63,966 nucleotides of DNA from JAUILA01 sp964563925. GTDB lineage: Bacteria; Bacteroidota; Bacteroidia; Cytophagales; Cyclobacteriaceae. Positions 45,496-54,717 of this stretch are shown piece by piece. The position numbers and the translations under genes are program-made. Positions within the stretch are counted from its first letter, which is position 1; every line of letters starts with the position of its first letter. The notes beneath the pieces are model-generated. The model did not search any database and was not told the DNA's origin. It worked only from the letters and a program-made list of their open reading frames with translations. The stretch spans positions 1 through 63,966 of the forward strand of contig CAZLZD010000024.1 of NCBI GenBank assembly GCA_964563925.1. Direction: 5' to 3'.

Positions 45496-46866
45496 CTATT
45501 CATCCGCAGGCTGATAGGCCTCGGTAATTTCATCCGTGGTTTCATGCCCGGAGCCTTTTCGTTTTCTTAGGTATAATACAAGAAAAATGAATATACCGAT
45601 CAGGATCACAGGCAGGATGGTCATGTACCGGAGTGTCATTTGCGGACCGGCCGATTCAATGGACGCACCCATTACCGGAAGTACCAGGGAGGTAGCCACC
45701 ATCCCGGCACCACCCATAATGGAAAGTCCCAGGGCACCACTTTTCGGGACATATTCAGCCACCACGCCCAGCATCGTTGGCCAGAAATAACATACCCCCA
45801 CGGAGAAAATAATGGCAGCACCCATGGTAAAGGCAGCGCCTTCAGCTATACTCAGGGTATAGAGCCCAAGGGCGGAAATAATAGCCGAAGCCAGCAGAAC
45901 CCCGGCCGGGTTAAGCCGGTGGATAAGCGGACCCGCGAAGAATCGTCCGACAGCCATAATTCCGGTGATCACCACAAGTATGATCATCGGGTTGATGCCA
46001 CTGCGCTCCAGTAAGGCGTTGATCCACTGGTTGGTACCCAGCTCGGTGGAGGCGGTCAGGAACATCGCAAATACCATGAGCGGGAAAAGCAGGGAAATCC
46101 TGTTAATCACCCGGCCTTCCATGATCACTGCCACCAGGATCACCCCCATGATGATGTAGGTGGTGTTGGAGGAGAAGTCAATGGACCAATTCTGAACTGA
46201 TGCAATAACGATCATGAGCAGAACGGTCAGGATAATCGTGACCGGGGCAGCTACGTTACGAAGCATATCCTTGTAGGATACCCCGCTGAGGACGCGTTCC
46301 GTTTCAGGGATCTTCTGTCCCAGGAAGAGAAACCCGTACAAGGCCAGGGGAATAAACAGCATACTGGTAAGAACCAGCCAGGAAAGCTGAAGCTGATCCA
46401 TCAGCAACCAGGCCAGGATACCTCCCAGGACTATACCCCCCGGGAACCACACATGGAACCGGTTGAGCATTTTGGTTTTGTTATTGGGATACATGGTAGC
46501 GATGAGCGGGTTGCATGCAGCTTCGACGCTTCCGTTTCCAAGCCCGATGAGCACGTTGGCAATGAACAACGAGGTCATATCCCTTGCCAGCAATAATACA
46601 ACCAGTCCAGAAAGGTGCATGAAGAAAGCAAACCATACCACCGTGCGCGTCTTGACCAGGTCGATGAGGAGCCCGCCGATAAACATGGCCACTGTAAAGC
46701 CCCAGAAAGCCGGGCCAAATGCCCAGCCAATCTGCTCTTTGGTGAGACCGTATTCGGTATCAAATACGCCTTCAATTTTTGCCCTCAGGGCGAATGACAA
46801 TGAAGTTACAACCAGGGCCAGGCAACTGGCAAGAAATAACCGGTTTCGGTTTTCTGTGATATTCAT
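45496..46866 (-). CDS. MFS transporter
   Basis: A 456-residue major facilitator with 12 predicted helices. The first half has the loop GLLIDLVKTRTVVWF between helices 2 and 3 in place of the canonical signature, and GLGNGSVEAACNPLIATMYP in helix 4-5, as in sugar and L-fucose-type MFS proteins of Bacteroidota. The C terminus is basic then acidic (KRKGSGHETTDEITEAYQPADE). Substrate not determined. It is divergent from the Gfo/Idh gene at 47027, a pairing common in sugar-acid and keto-sugar clusters. Confidence 0.88.
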   Translation of the reverse strand: MNITENRNRLFLASCLALVVTSLSFALRAKIEGVFDTEYGLTKEQIGWAFGPAFWGFTVAMFIGGLLIDLVKTRTVVWFAFFMHLSGLVVLLLARDMTSLFIANVLIGLGNGSVEAACNPLIATMYPNNKTKMLNRFHVWFPGGIVLGGILAWLLMDQLQLSWLVLTSMLFIPLALYGFLFLGQKIPETERVLSGVSYKDMLRNVAAPVTIILTVLLMIVIASVQNWSIDFSSNTTYIIMGVILVAVIMEGRVINRISLLFPLMVFAMFLTASTELGTNQWINALLERSGINPMIILVVITGIMAVGRFFAGPLIHRLNPAGVLLASAIISALGLYTLSIAEGAAFTMGAAIIFSVGVCYFWPTMLGVVAEYVPKSGALGLSIMGGAGMVATSLVLPVMGASIESAGPQMTLRYMTILPVILIGIFIFLVLYLRKRKGSGHETTDEITEAYQPADE

Positions 46867-46936
46867 GGGTGGTCAGAGAGGATTAATTATGTAAATTTTA
46901 CACAATATGACTGAAATTTTGTAATCTAACAAAATG

Positions 46937-46979
46937 AAGACCGCTGAAATTAATTGTGGATTGAAATTTCGGCAGTCTT
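46937..46979. promoter_or_regulatory. Inverted repeat in divergent promoter region
   Basis: AAGACCGCTGAAATT (46937-46951) and AATTTCGGCAGTCTT (46965-46979) are inverted with two mismatches, 13 bp apart. They lie between the MFS (minus) and the Gfo/Idh gene (plus). It may be an operator for both units or a hairpin in the leader. It does not match the LacI-type sites at 13039 and 17690. Confidence 0.4.
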
Positions 46980-47026
46980 TGAAAATTTTGTCCTAATTTA
47001 ACTCAGGAAACAAATCGTAAGGTTCT

Positions 47027-48187
47027 ATGAACAGAAAAATACGGATGGGAATGGTCGGCGGAAGCAAGGATGCCTTTATTGGCGAGGTTCACCGGATGGC
47101 GGCCAATCTTGACGGTGAAATTGAATTGGTCTGCGGGGCATTCAGCAGCAGTGCGGAAAAATCAAAAGCAACGGGAAAAGCCCTCTACCTTGATGAGGAC
47201 AGGGTGTATGGAAATTATGAGGAAATGATACGCCGGGAAGCAGAACTCCCGGATGATGTCCGCATGGATTTTGTTGCGATCGTTACCCCTAACCATGTCC
47301 ATCATGGTCCGGCTTCCTTTGCCCTCAAACACGGATTTCATGTAATGATTGATAAACCTTTGGCATTCTCCCTTGAGGAGGCCAATGAACTGGAGGATCT
47401 TGTGACCAAAAGCGGACTTCTGTTTGGGGTTACACATACCTATACCGGGTATCCGATGGTAAAGCAGGCCCGCCACATGATCAGCCAGGGAGAGTTTGGC
47501 AAGGTGCGGAAAGTGTATGTGGAATATCCGCAGGGATGGCTGACCTTTCCGGTAGAGCAATCAGGCCATAAGCAGGCCGAATGGCGAACCGACCCTTCGC
47601 GAAGTGGAAAGAGCGGTTGTATGGGAGATATCGGGACGCATGCAGAAAATATGGTGGAGTTTGTTACCGGCTTGAGGATTGAGCGTTTGTGTGCTCAGCT
47701 CAATATTGTGGTTCCCGGACGTCCTATCGATGACGACGGGGCTGTCCTGATGGAGTTTGACAACGGGGCTACCGGGGTGCTGACCGCCTCCCAGATTGCA
47801 GCAGGTGAGGAGAATGACCTGAAAATCCGGGTTTACGGTGAAAAAGGCGGAGTGGAATGGTCCCATGCCGACCCAAATACGCTCAAACTTAAATGGCAGG
47901 GGCGCCCCCTGGAAATACTGAGGACCGGGGCAGACCGTGACCTGTGCGATGCGGCCATGAAAAACCTGCGGCTGCCCGCCGGACATCCCGAAGGATATCT
48001 GGAGGCATTTGCCAATTTATATAAGAATTTTGCTCATCAGATTAAAGCACGCCTGACCGATACGGCACCGGATCCGGACCTTCTGGATGTGCCGGGTGTA
48101 TCCGACGGGGTACGGGGCATGCGCTTCATCGATAAAGTGGTGGAGTCCTCGGAAAAAGGGGCTGTATGGGTGCATTTTGACAAGTAA
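47027..48187 (+). CDS. Gfo/Idh/MocA family oxidoreductase
   Basis: A 386-residue NAD(P)-dependent sugar oxidoreductase. N-terminal nucleotide-binding start (RMGMVGGSKDAFIGEVHR), the family DKPLAFSLEEANEL containing the catalytic Lys (from about residue 108), and CMGDIGTHAENMV with the His of the active site near residue 205. No signal peptide, so cytoplasmic. Family members oxidise or reduce myo-inositol, glucose or 3-keto-sugars. Next to a TIM-barrel isomerase and a 3-keto-disaccharide hydrolase, oxidation at C3 of a glucoside or its reversal is the likely role. Confidence 0.9.
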   Translation: MNRKIRMGMVGGSKDAFIGEVHRMAANLDGEIELVCGAFSSSAEKSKATGKALYLDEDRVYGNYEEMIRREAELPDDVRMDFVAIVTPNHVHHGPASFALKHGFHVMIDKPLAFSLEEANELEDLVTKSGLLFGVTHTYTGYPMVKQARHMISQGEFGKVRKVYVEYPQGWLTFPVEQSGHKQAEWRTDPSRSGKSGCMGDIGTHAENMVEFVTGLRIERLCAQLNIVVPGRPIDDDGAVLMEFDNGATGVLTASQIAAGEENDLKIRVYGEKGGVEWSHADPNTLKLKWQGRPLEILRTGADRDLCDAAMKNLRLPAGHPEGYLEAFANLYKNFAHQIKARLTDTAPDPDLLDVPGVSDGVRGMRFIDKVVESSEKGAVWVHFDK

Positions 48188-48201
48188 AAACAAACCTTAT
48201 T

Positions 48202-49254
48202 ATGACTAAGATCAAAGGGCCGGGAATATTCCTGGCGCAATTCATGGATGACAATCCTCCATTCAATAACCTGAAAGACATTTGTACCTGGGCTGCCAAT
48301 CTCGGTTATAAGGGAGTGCAAATCCCTGCCTGGGACGGACGGTGTATCGACCTGGAAAAGGCCGCGGAAAGCAAAGACTATGCCCAGGAACTTCAGGGCA
48401 TAGCCAATGAAGCCGGCGTGGTCATCGCTGAACTCTCTACCCATTTGCAGGGACAGCTGGTGGCTGTCCATCCGGCTTACGACGCGATGTTTGACGGGTT
48501 TGCTCCGCCGGAGTATCGGAATAACCCGAAAAAACGCACCGAGTGGGCGGTAAACCAGTTAAAACTGGCAGCGAAGGCGAGCCGTAATTTCGGTATTGAT
48601 GTACACGCTACCTTCTCAGGGGCCTTGCTATGGCCCACCATGTACCCATGGCCCCAGCGGCCGGCAGGCCTTGTCGAGGAAGGATTCCGTGAACTGGCAA
48701 AGCGCTGGATGCCCATCCTGGACAGCTTTGAAGAACAGGGCGTGGATGTGTGTTACGAGGTACACCCCGGGGAGGACCTTCACGACGGCGTGACGTTTGA
48801 ACGATTCCTCAGTGCCACCAACAACCACAAGCGGGTCAACCTGCTGTATGACCCGAGCCATTTTGTATTGCAGCAGCTTGATTACCTGCAGTACATCGAT
48901 TTTTATCATGAAAGAATACGAATGTTCCATGTTAAAGACGCTGAGTTCAATCCGACAGGAAAAAGCGGAGTGTATGGCGGCTACCAGGGCTGGGTTGACA
49001 GGCCGGGGCGTTTCCGTTCACTAGGCGACGGACAGGTTGATTTTGCGGGTATTTTCAGCAAGCTCACCCAGTACGGGTTTGAAGGCTGGGCAATCATGGA
49101 ATGGGAATGCGCTATTAAAAGCCCCGAACAGGGTGCGCGTGAGGGAGCCCCCTTTATCGCTTCACATATCATAGAATCGACCGGAAAAGCCTTTGACGAT
49201 TTTGCGGGTGGCGGATCGGACGATGACCTGAACAGAAAAATTCTTGGTTTATAA
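48202..49254 (+). CDS. TIM-barrel sugar isomerase/epimerase
   Basis: A 350-residue member of the xylose-isomerase-like TIM-barrel family (AP endonuclease 2 fold). Metal-binding residues are visible in VCYEVHPGEDLHDG, VNLLYDPSHF, RMFHVKDAEFN and EGWAIMEWECA. No signal peptide. It starts 14 bp after the Gfo/Idh gene. Members in such clusters isomerise or cleave keto-sugars; the exact reaction is not evident. Confidence 0.88.
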   Translation: MTKIKGPGIFLAQFMDDNPPFNNLKDICTWAANLGYKGVQIPAWDGRCIDLEKAAESKDYAQELQGIANEAGVVIAELSTHLQGQLVAVHPAYDAMFDGFAPPEYRNNPKKRTEWAVNQLKLAAKASRNFGIDVHATFSGALLWPTMYPWPQRPAGLVEEGFRELAKRWMPILDSFEEQGVDVCYEVHPGEDLHDGVTFERFLSATNNHKRVNLLYDPSHFVLQQLDYLQYIDFYHERIRMFHVKDAEFNPTGKSGVYGGYQGWVDRPGRFRSLGDGQVDFAGIFSKLTQYGFEGWAIMEWECAIKSPEQGAREGAPFIASHIIESTGKAFDDFAGGGSDDDLNRKILGL

Positions 49255-49265
49255 CAAAAACAACT

Positions 49266-50057
49266 ATGCTTAAAAAACTAGCAATCACATTGATGGCCGG
49301 GGCTTTGTTCCTGCCGGCCTGTAACCAGCCAAACCAGACAGAAGAGGAAAACCCTGAGACAGTAATGAATAATGAAACAAATGAGGAAACAGCCGCTCCG
49401 AATACACTGACCGAAAAGGAAAAGGAAGAGGGATGGGTGCTCCTGTTTGACGGCGAGACCACCGACGGCTGGAGAAAGTTTAATGAGGAAGGAATCGGAT
49501 CAGCCTGGAAGGTGGCGGATGGCACGCTCTACCTGGATACCCTGAAAAAGGACGGATGGCAGGTCGTTGACGGCGGAGATATAATCACCAACAATGCCTA
49601 TGAGAATTATGAATTTATGCTCGACTGGAAAATATCCGAAGGTGGAAACAGCGGGATCATATACCATGTGCAGGAAGGAGATGAGTATGATTACGTCTGG
49701 CATACAGGCCCGGAAATGCAGATTCTGGACGATGCACGTCATCCGGATGGACAAATTGACAAACATCGTTCCGGAGACCTGTATGACCTGATTGAAGCCT
49801 CGGGAGATCACGTGAATCCGGTAGGGGAATGGAATACAGTAAAGATTGTTTCCGATAATGGTAAAATAGAACAATGGATGAACGGAGAGCGCGTGGTAAC
49901 CACCGATATGAACAGCGAGGAATGGACTGAGCTGGTAGCCAACAGTAAATTTGCCGAGATGCCGGCTTTTGGAAAGCAGGCTAGCGGACACATCGCCCTC
50001 CAGGATCACGGTAACCTGGTGTGGTTCAGGAATATAAAAATTAAGCCGCTTGATTAA
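49266..50057 (+). CDS. 3-keto-disaccharide hydrolase-type lipoprotein (DUF1080)
   Basis: A 263-residue lipoprotein (lipobox LPAC, Cys19) with an acidic Asn/Glu-rich linker, then the DUF1080 jelly-roll (about 60-262). Typical runs are EGWVLLFDGETTDGWRKF, EFMLDWKISEGGNSGIIYHV, GPEMQILDDARHPD, EWNTVKIVSDNGKIEQWMNG and GHIALQDHGNLVWFRNIKIK. The family includes enzymes that split 3-keto-glucosides by elimination or hydrolysis. It sits outside the inner membrane. One base separates it from the next gene. Confidence 0.9.
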   Translation: MLKKLAITLMAGALFLPACNQPNQTEEENPETVMNNETNEETAAPNTLTEKEKEEGWVLLFDGETTDGWRKFNEEGIGSAWKVADGTLYLDTLKKDGWQVVDGGDIITNNAYENYEFMLDWKISEGGNSGIIYHVQEGDEYDYVWHTGPEMQILDDARHPDGQIDKHRSGDLYDLIEASGDHVNPVGEWNTVKIVSDNGKIEQWMNGERVVTTDMNSEEWTELVANSKFAEMPAFGKQASGHIALQDHGNLVWFRNIKIKPLD

Positions 50058-50058
50058 G

Positions 50059-53000
50059 ATGGGTGCGGGATTTCGTGGGATTGGATTAACAGGGGTTTGT
50101 ACATTATTGCTACTGCTTGGCTGTGGCAGAGAGGCTGAAAAAATCCGCCCCGATTCCGTTCTGATTTTCCATAGAACGGAGGGGTACAGGCACGCCTCCA
50201 TCGAGCCGGGAATAGAGATGCTGACCGAACTGATTACCCAAAAGGGCAAGCAGGTTGTGGTCAGTGAAGACCCGGCATTGTTTAACCAGGATTCACTTTC
50301 CCTTTTTTCTGCCGTGATCTTCCTGAGTACCACCGGGGATATTCTGGACGGCGGTCAACAGGCAGCATTCGAGCGCTTTATCCAAAGTGGAGGAGGATTC
50401 CTGGGAATTCATGCCGCAGCAGACACCGAATATAAATGGCCCTGGTACAACGGATTGGTCGGTGCTTATTTTGAAAGCCACCCCAATAATCCGAATGTTC
50501 GCCAGGCGACCGTCCAGCGCACCGATGAAGAACATCCGTCGGTGTCACACCTAAGTGCATCCTTCTCGCGGACGGATGAATGGTATAACTACAAGAGTGT
50601 TTATCCGGACCTGAAGGTGCTCCTGAACCTGGATGAATCCAGTTATGAAGGGGGGAATATGAACGGTGATCATCCGATTACCTGGTATCATGAATATGAC
50701 GGGGGTCGTGCGTTCTATACCGGCTTTGGCCATACTACGGAAACCTATGCCGAACCCGGGTTTGTGGAAATGATCAGTAAGGCACTGGATTATGTGATGG
50801 CGGATGGCCTTGACTTTGACCTTGCCTCCACCGCATCCCGGCCGGATAATGACCGCTTTTCGAAGGAGGTGCTGGCCTTTTACCTGGATGAACCTACCGA
50901 ACTGGCCGTATTGCCGGATGACCGTGTGTTATTTGTGGAGCGAAAAGGGGCTGTAAAACTGTACAAGCCATCAGTCGATTCGGTTTCTACCATTGCCAGG
51001 CTTGATGTTCATACCGAATTTGAAGATGGACTGATGGGCCTGGCCCTGGACCCGGCGTTTGCGGAGAACCGTTACGTCTACATGTATTATTCTCCCGCCG
51101 GGGATGAGCCTGTACAATACCTCTCACGGTTTGAAATGGACCAGGACAGGTTGCTGCTCTATACGGAGAAGGTAATATTAAAAGTGCCGGTCCAGCGGCA
51201 AACCTGCTGCCATACCGGTGGATCGATCGCGTTCGGTCCGGATGGAAACCTCTGGCTGTCGACCGGTGATGACACCAACCCGTTTGCCTCTGAAGGATAC
51301 GGGCCATTGGATGAACGGCCTGACCGCGAACCCTGGGACGGACAGCGTGGTCCGGGTAATACCAACGACCTGCGAGGTAAGATTCTCAGGATAAAGGTGG
51401 AACCGGATGCCAGTTACAGTATTCCCGAAGGCAACCTGTTTCCTCCGGGTACGCCAAACACGCGGCCTGAGATCTATATTATGGGATGCCGCAATCCGTA
51501 CAGGATTCACGTTGACCGGAAAACAGGAACCCTTTACTGGGGAGATGTGGGTCCGGATGCCAGTGAAGACGATACCCTGCGCGGATCGCGCGGCTACGAT
51601 GAGGTGAACCGGGCAGATTCACCCGGATTCCACGGCTGGCCGTATTTTATCGGCAACAATTATCCATACCGGGATTATAATTTCGCAACGGCCGTGTCAG
51701 GGCCCTATTATGATCCTGAAAATCCTGTGAATGATTCTCCGAATAATACGGGTCTGAGGGACTTACCACCTGCCCGTCCGCCACTGATCTGGTATCCATA
51801 CGGCACTTCCGAAGAGTTTCCGATCGTACGAAACGGGAGCCGGAATGCCATGGCAGGATATGTATATTATCATGACCTGTTTGAGCAAACGCCGGAGTCG
51901 TTTCCCGAATATTATGACGGCAAGCTGATTGCGTATGACTGGATGAGAAACTGGCTGCTGGCGGTAACTATGGACGAGGAGGGGAACCTTCTGGACCTTG
52001 AACCTTTCCTGCCCCATCTCACCTTCAATAACCTGATAGACATGGATTTTTCCAAAAACGGGGTAATGTATACGCTGGAATACGGAACAGGCTGGTTTCA
52101 GCATAATATGGATGCGCGCCTTTCCAGGATCAATTATAATTCGGGTAACCGTCCGCCTGTGGTACGTGTGGCCTCTTCCGAAACCCGGGGCAAGACACCT
52201 TTAAAAATCCAGCTGGATGCCTCCGGTTCGTATGATCCGGATGGTGATGACCTGGCGATCACGTGGTATGCCGGCCGGAAGAAAATTGGTGAAGGAGACA
52301 CCCTGACCTATACCTTCGAAAAAACCGGGTATTATTTTGTCTACGCAGTAGCTGATGACGGAAAGGATGAAACTTCGGATTTTGTCATCGTCAGGCCGGG
52401 AAACGAGCCTCCTGAAATAGCCGTTCAGATACGCGGGAACAGTACATTCTACTGGGGTGATGAGCGAAAAGAATACGAGGTTTCCGTAACAGACGAGGAA
52501 GATGGGTCAACCCGCGACGGTTCCATTCCTGCCTCATTGGTATCCGTTTCGGAGGACTTTCTCGCCGAAGGCTATGACATGACCGAGGTGGCAAGAGGAC
52601 ATCAGTTGCCCAGCCCTGTGGTGATTGGTAAAAATCTCATGGAAGGAATGGACTGTAAAGCCTGTCATAAAATCGATGGGGCCTCAGCCGGTCCGGCCTA
52701 CAAGGCAGTGGCCAGCCGGTACGCCGGGGACCCAAATGCAATCAATTACCTGTCCAATAAAATAATAAATGGTGGTGGAGGGGTTTGGGGAGACCAGGCC
52801 ATGGCCGCACATCCCGACCTGCAGCCGGGTGATGCTGCCAATATTGTCCGCTACATTCTAAGCCTTAATGAGGTTGACCTGTCAGGTGAAGGCGGGAACA
52901 GTCAGCTTACAGGAATCTTACGTACAAATCAGCACGAACCCGGAAACCGAAACGGCCTGTACCTGATCACGGCATCCTATACCGACCGTGGCAATGAATA

Positions 53001-53406
53001 CGGCGGACTGAAAGCGACAACCCAGCGGATACTTAGATATCCAAGGGTAGAAGCCGAAAGTTATCAGTCGCACAAGGATATCTCGCATTATGCACTCCCT
53101 TCAGGAAATGAGATAATTAATGATATTCGTGCAGGGAGCCACCTTGGCTATGATCAGATTGACCTTACCGGTGTGCAAAGCCTGACAATACGGGGAAAGT
53201 TTCTTGCCGAAGGACGTATGGAGCTTAGAAAGGGTGGCCCCTCCGGTGAAATCCTGGGAACGATGCAGATCACCGCGGGACCCTCAGAAATGATGGAATT
53301 GACGCTGACCCGGCCTGAAGGCTATATGGAGAAGCTGTTTCTTACATTCAGCGCAACGGAAGACACGCCGCTGATGGAACTTGACTGGATTGAATTTAAC
53401 CGATAA
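50059..53406 (+). CDS. ThuA/PQQ-sugar dehydrogenase/PKD/cytochrome c fusion lipoprotein
   Basis: A 1115-residue lipoprotein (lipobox LLGC); ATG 50059 is preferred over the TTG at 50050. Domains in order are: ThuA-like (about 35-250, IFHRTEGYRHASIEPGIEML, GGGFLGIHAAADTEY), glucose/sorbosone dehydrogenase propeller (about 275-690, QTCCHTGGSIAFGPDGNLW, MGCRNPYRIHVDRKTGTLYW, GYDEVNRADSPGFHGWPYF), PKD (about 705-780, LDASGSYDPDGDDLAITW), a cytochrome c domain with haem motif CKACH (Cys866, Cys869, His870) and a C-terminal CBM6/35-like domain (VEAESYQSHKDIS). It could oxidise a sugar and pass electrons to its own haem. Confidence 0.9.
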   Translation: MGAGFRGIGLTGVCTLLLLLGCGREAEKIRPDSVLIFHRTEGYRHASIEPGIEMLTELITQKGKQVVVSEDPALFNQDSLSLFSAVIFLSTTGDILDGGQQAAFERFIQSGGGFLGIHAAADTEYKWPWYNGLVGAYFESHPNNPNVRQATVQRTDEEHPSVSHLSASFSRTDEWYNYKSVYPDLKVLLNLDESSYEGGNMNGDHPITWYHEYDGGRAFYTGFGHTTETYAEPGFVEMISKALDYVMADGLDFDLASTASRPDNDRFSKEVLAFYLDEPTELAVLPDDRVLFVERKGAVKLYKPSVDSVSTIARLDVHTEFEDGLMGLALDPAFAENRYVYMYYSPAGDEPVQYLSRFEMDQDRLLLYTEKVILKVPVQRQTCCHTGGSIAFGPDGNLWLSTGDDTNPFASEGYGPLDERPDREPWDGQRGPGNTNDLRGKILRIKVEPDASYSIPEGNLFPPGTPNTRPEIYIMGCRNPYRIHVDRKTGTLYWGDVGPDASEDDTLRGSRGYDEVNRADSPGFHGWPYFIGNNYPYRDYNFATAVSGPYYDPENPVNDSPNNTGLRDLPPARPPLIWYPYGTSEEFPIVRNGSRNAMAGYVYYHDLFEQTPESFPEYYDGKLIAYDWMRNWLLAVTMDEEGNLLDLEPFLPHLTFNNLIDMDFSKNGVMYTLEYGTGWFQHNMDARLSRINYNSGNRPPVVRVASSETRGKTPLKIQLDASGSYDPDGDDLAITWYAGRKKIGEGDTLTYTFEKTGYYFVYAVADDGKDETSDFVIVRPGNEPPEIAVQIRGNSTFYWGDERKEYEVSVTDEEDGSTRDGSIPASLVSVSEDFLAEGYDMTEVARGHQLPSPVVIGKNLMEGMDCKACHKIDGASAGPAYKAVASRYAGDPNAINYLSNKIINGGGGVWGDQAMAAHPDLQPGDAANIVRYILSLNEVDLSGEGGNSQLTGILRTNQHEPGNRNGLYLITASYTDRGNEYGGLKATTQRILRYPRVEAESYQSHKDISHYALPSGNEIINDIRAGSHLGYDQIDLTGVQSLTIRGKFLAEGRMELRKGGPSGEILGTMQITAGPSEMMELTLTRPEGYMEKLFLTFSATEDTPLMELDWIEFNR

Positions 53407-53416
53407 TCAATTAATT

Positions 53417-54277
53417 ATGGAAAGTACGAGGAGACTGTTTATGAAGAAGTCAGCCATGCTGGCTTCCGGAATTGTGTTTATGCCTAACCTTATGAATATG
53501 GTGAAAGACAAGGTTGGCATTCAGCTTTACACGGTGAGGAGTATGATGGGGGAGAATCCGCAGGCCACGCTGGACATGCTGGCAGGCATCGGTTACTCCC
53601 AGGTGGAGTCGGCAGGGTATGGCAACCGGCAATACTACGGAATGGCACCGGCAGATTTTAAAAAAGCCCTGAAGTCGTCGGGCCTGACTATGCCAAGCGG
53701 ACATTACACCACCGGAAGAGTCAATGATATGGGCGTAATGGCCAATAACTGGGATGCGGCGGTGGAAGATGCTGCCAAAGTCGGACAAAAGTATATGGTT
53801 TGTGCCTACCTCTTCCCTGAGGAACGGGAAACCCTTGACCAGTATAAGGAGCTGACCGATCTCCTCAACACCTGCGGAGAGAAGTGCCGGAAGGCTGGTA
53901 TTCAGTTTGGCTATCATAATCATGATTTTGAATTCCAGGAGCTGGATGGAAAAGTACCCTATGAATTGATGCTTTCTGAAACAGATCCGGACCTGGTGAA
54001 GATGGAGCTTGATATCTACTGGGCCTCAAAGGTGAATTACGATCCGGTCAGCCTCTTTCAGAAAGATCCCGGAAGGTACCCGCTCTGGCACGTTAAAGAC
54101 ATGGACAATGAAGGGAATTTTGCCCCGGTGGGGACAGGAACAATTGATTTCCAGCGCATATTTGACGCTGCCAAAACCGCCGGGCTGAAACATTACTTTG
54201 TGGAACAGGATCAGATCAACGGGGATGTGAAAACGGCCATAACCACCAGTTATCAGACCGTAAAAGGGATCCGGTAA
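53417..54277 (+). CDS. Tat-exported TIM-barrel sugar isomerase
   Basis: A 286-residue protein starting at ATG 53417. The N terminus is a twin-arginine signal (STRRLFMKKSAMLASG), so it folds with its metal before export to the periplasm. The barrel shows KVGIQLYTVRSMM, GYSQVESAGYGN, QFGYHNHDFEFQELDG, VKMELDIYWASKVNYDP, LWHVKDMDNEGNF and HYFVEQDQINGD, the xylose-isomerase-like metal-site pattern. Its ATG lies 10 bp after the fusion lipoprotein, which together with DUF1080 acts in the same compartment. Confidence 0.88.
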   Translation: MESTRRLFMKKSAMLASGIVFMPNLMNMVKDKVGIQLYTVRSMMGENPQATLDMLAGIGYSQVESAGYGNRQYYGMAPADFKKALKSSGLTMPSGHYTTGRVNDMGVMANNWDAAVEDAAKVGQKYMVCAYLFPEERETLDQYKELTDLLNTCGEKCRKAGIQFGYHNHDFEFQELDGKVPYELMLSETDPDLVKMELDIYWASKVNYDPVSLFQKDPGRYPLWHVKDMDNEGNFAPVGTGTIDFQRIFDAAKTAGLKHYFVEQDQINGDVKTAITTSYQTVKGIR

Positions 54278-54287
54278 ATCCATTAAG

Positions 54288-54313
54288 ACCCGGGTTTAAA
54301 TGTTAACCCGGGT
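54288..54313 (+). terminator. Hairpin after the 3-keto-sugar unit
   Basis: ACCCGGGTT (54288-54296) pairs with AACCCGGGT (54305-54313) around an 8-base loop, followed by AAATTTATT. A/T-rich but without a long T-run, so a probable rather than certain terminator. Confidence 0.5.
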
Positions 54314-54354
54314 AAATTTATTAATTTAATCAATTAATAATCAAGCATATAGAT

Positions 54355-54717
54355 ATGGTAGCAAAAGGTATTAAAATTGTTCTGTTGCTGATATATGTTG
54401 TGTTCGCCATTCTCCAATGGAATGATCCGGATCCTTATTTCTGGATATTTATTTACGGACTCACTGCCTTGTTGTTCGTATTACATCTCATGGGTCGCCA
54501 ATCCAGAATAGTACTTGGGATTTGCATCCTTGCAGGGATCATATTGAGCTTCACCTATATGGGTGGGGTACTGGATTATTTCTCAGCCGGAGAACTTGGG
54601 TCGATCACAGATAAAATGCATTATGACCGCCCGTACATTGAACTCACCCGGGAATTCTTCGGTTTGTGGATTGCCCTGGGCGGACTCATTTTTCTCTTCT
54701 TTTCGAAGCCGGGATGA
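54355..54717 (+). CDS. TMEM220-like membrane protein
   Basis: A 120-residue protein with four hydrophobic segments (about residues 5-22, 27-46, 51-70, 100-117). QWNDPDPYFWIFIYG after the first helix is the hallmark of the TMEM220 family, shared with eukaryotes; function unknown. Its stop overlaps the start of the glycerate kinase gene (ATGA), so the two are co-translated. Confidence 0.82.
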   Translation: MVAKGIKIVLLLIYVVFAILQWNDPDPYFWIFIYGLTALLFVLHLMGRQSRIVLGICILAGIILSFTYMGGVLDYFSAGELGSITDKMHYDRPYIELTREFFGLWIALGGLIFLFFSKPG

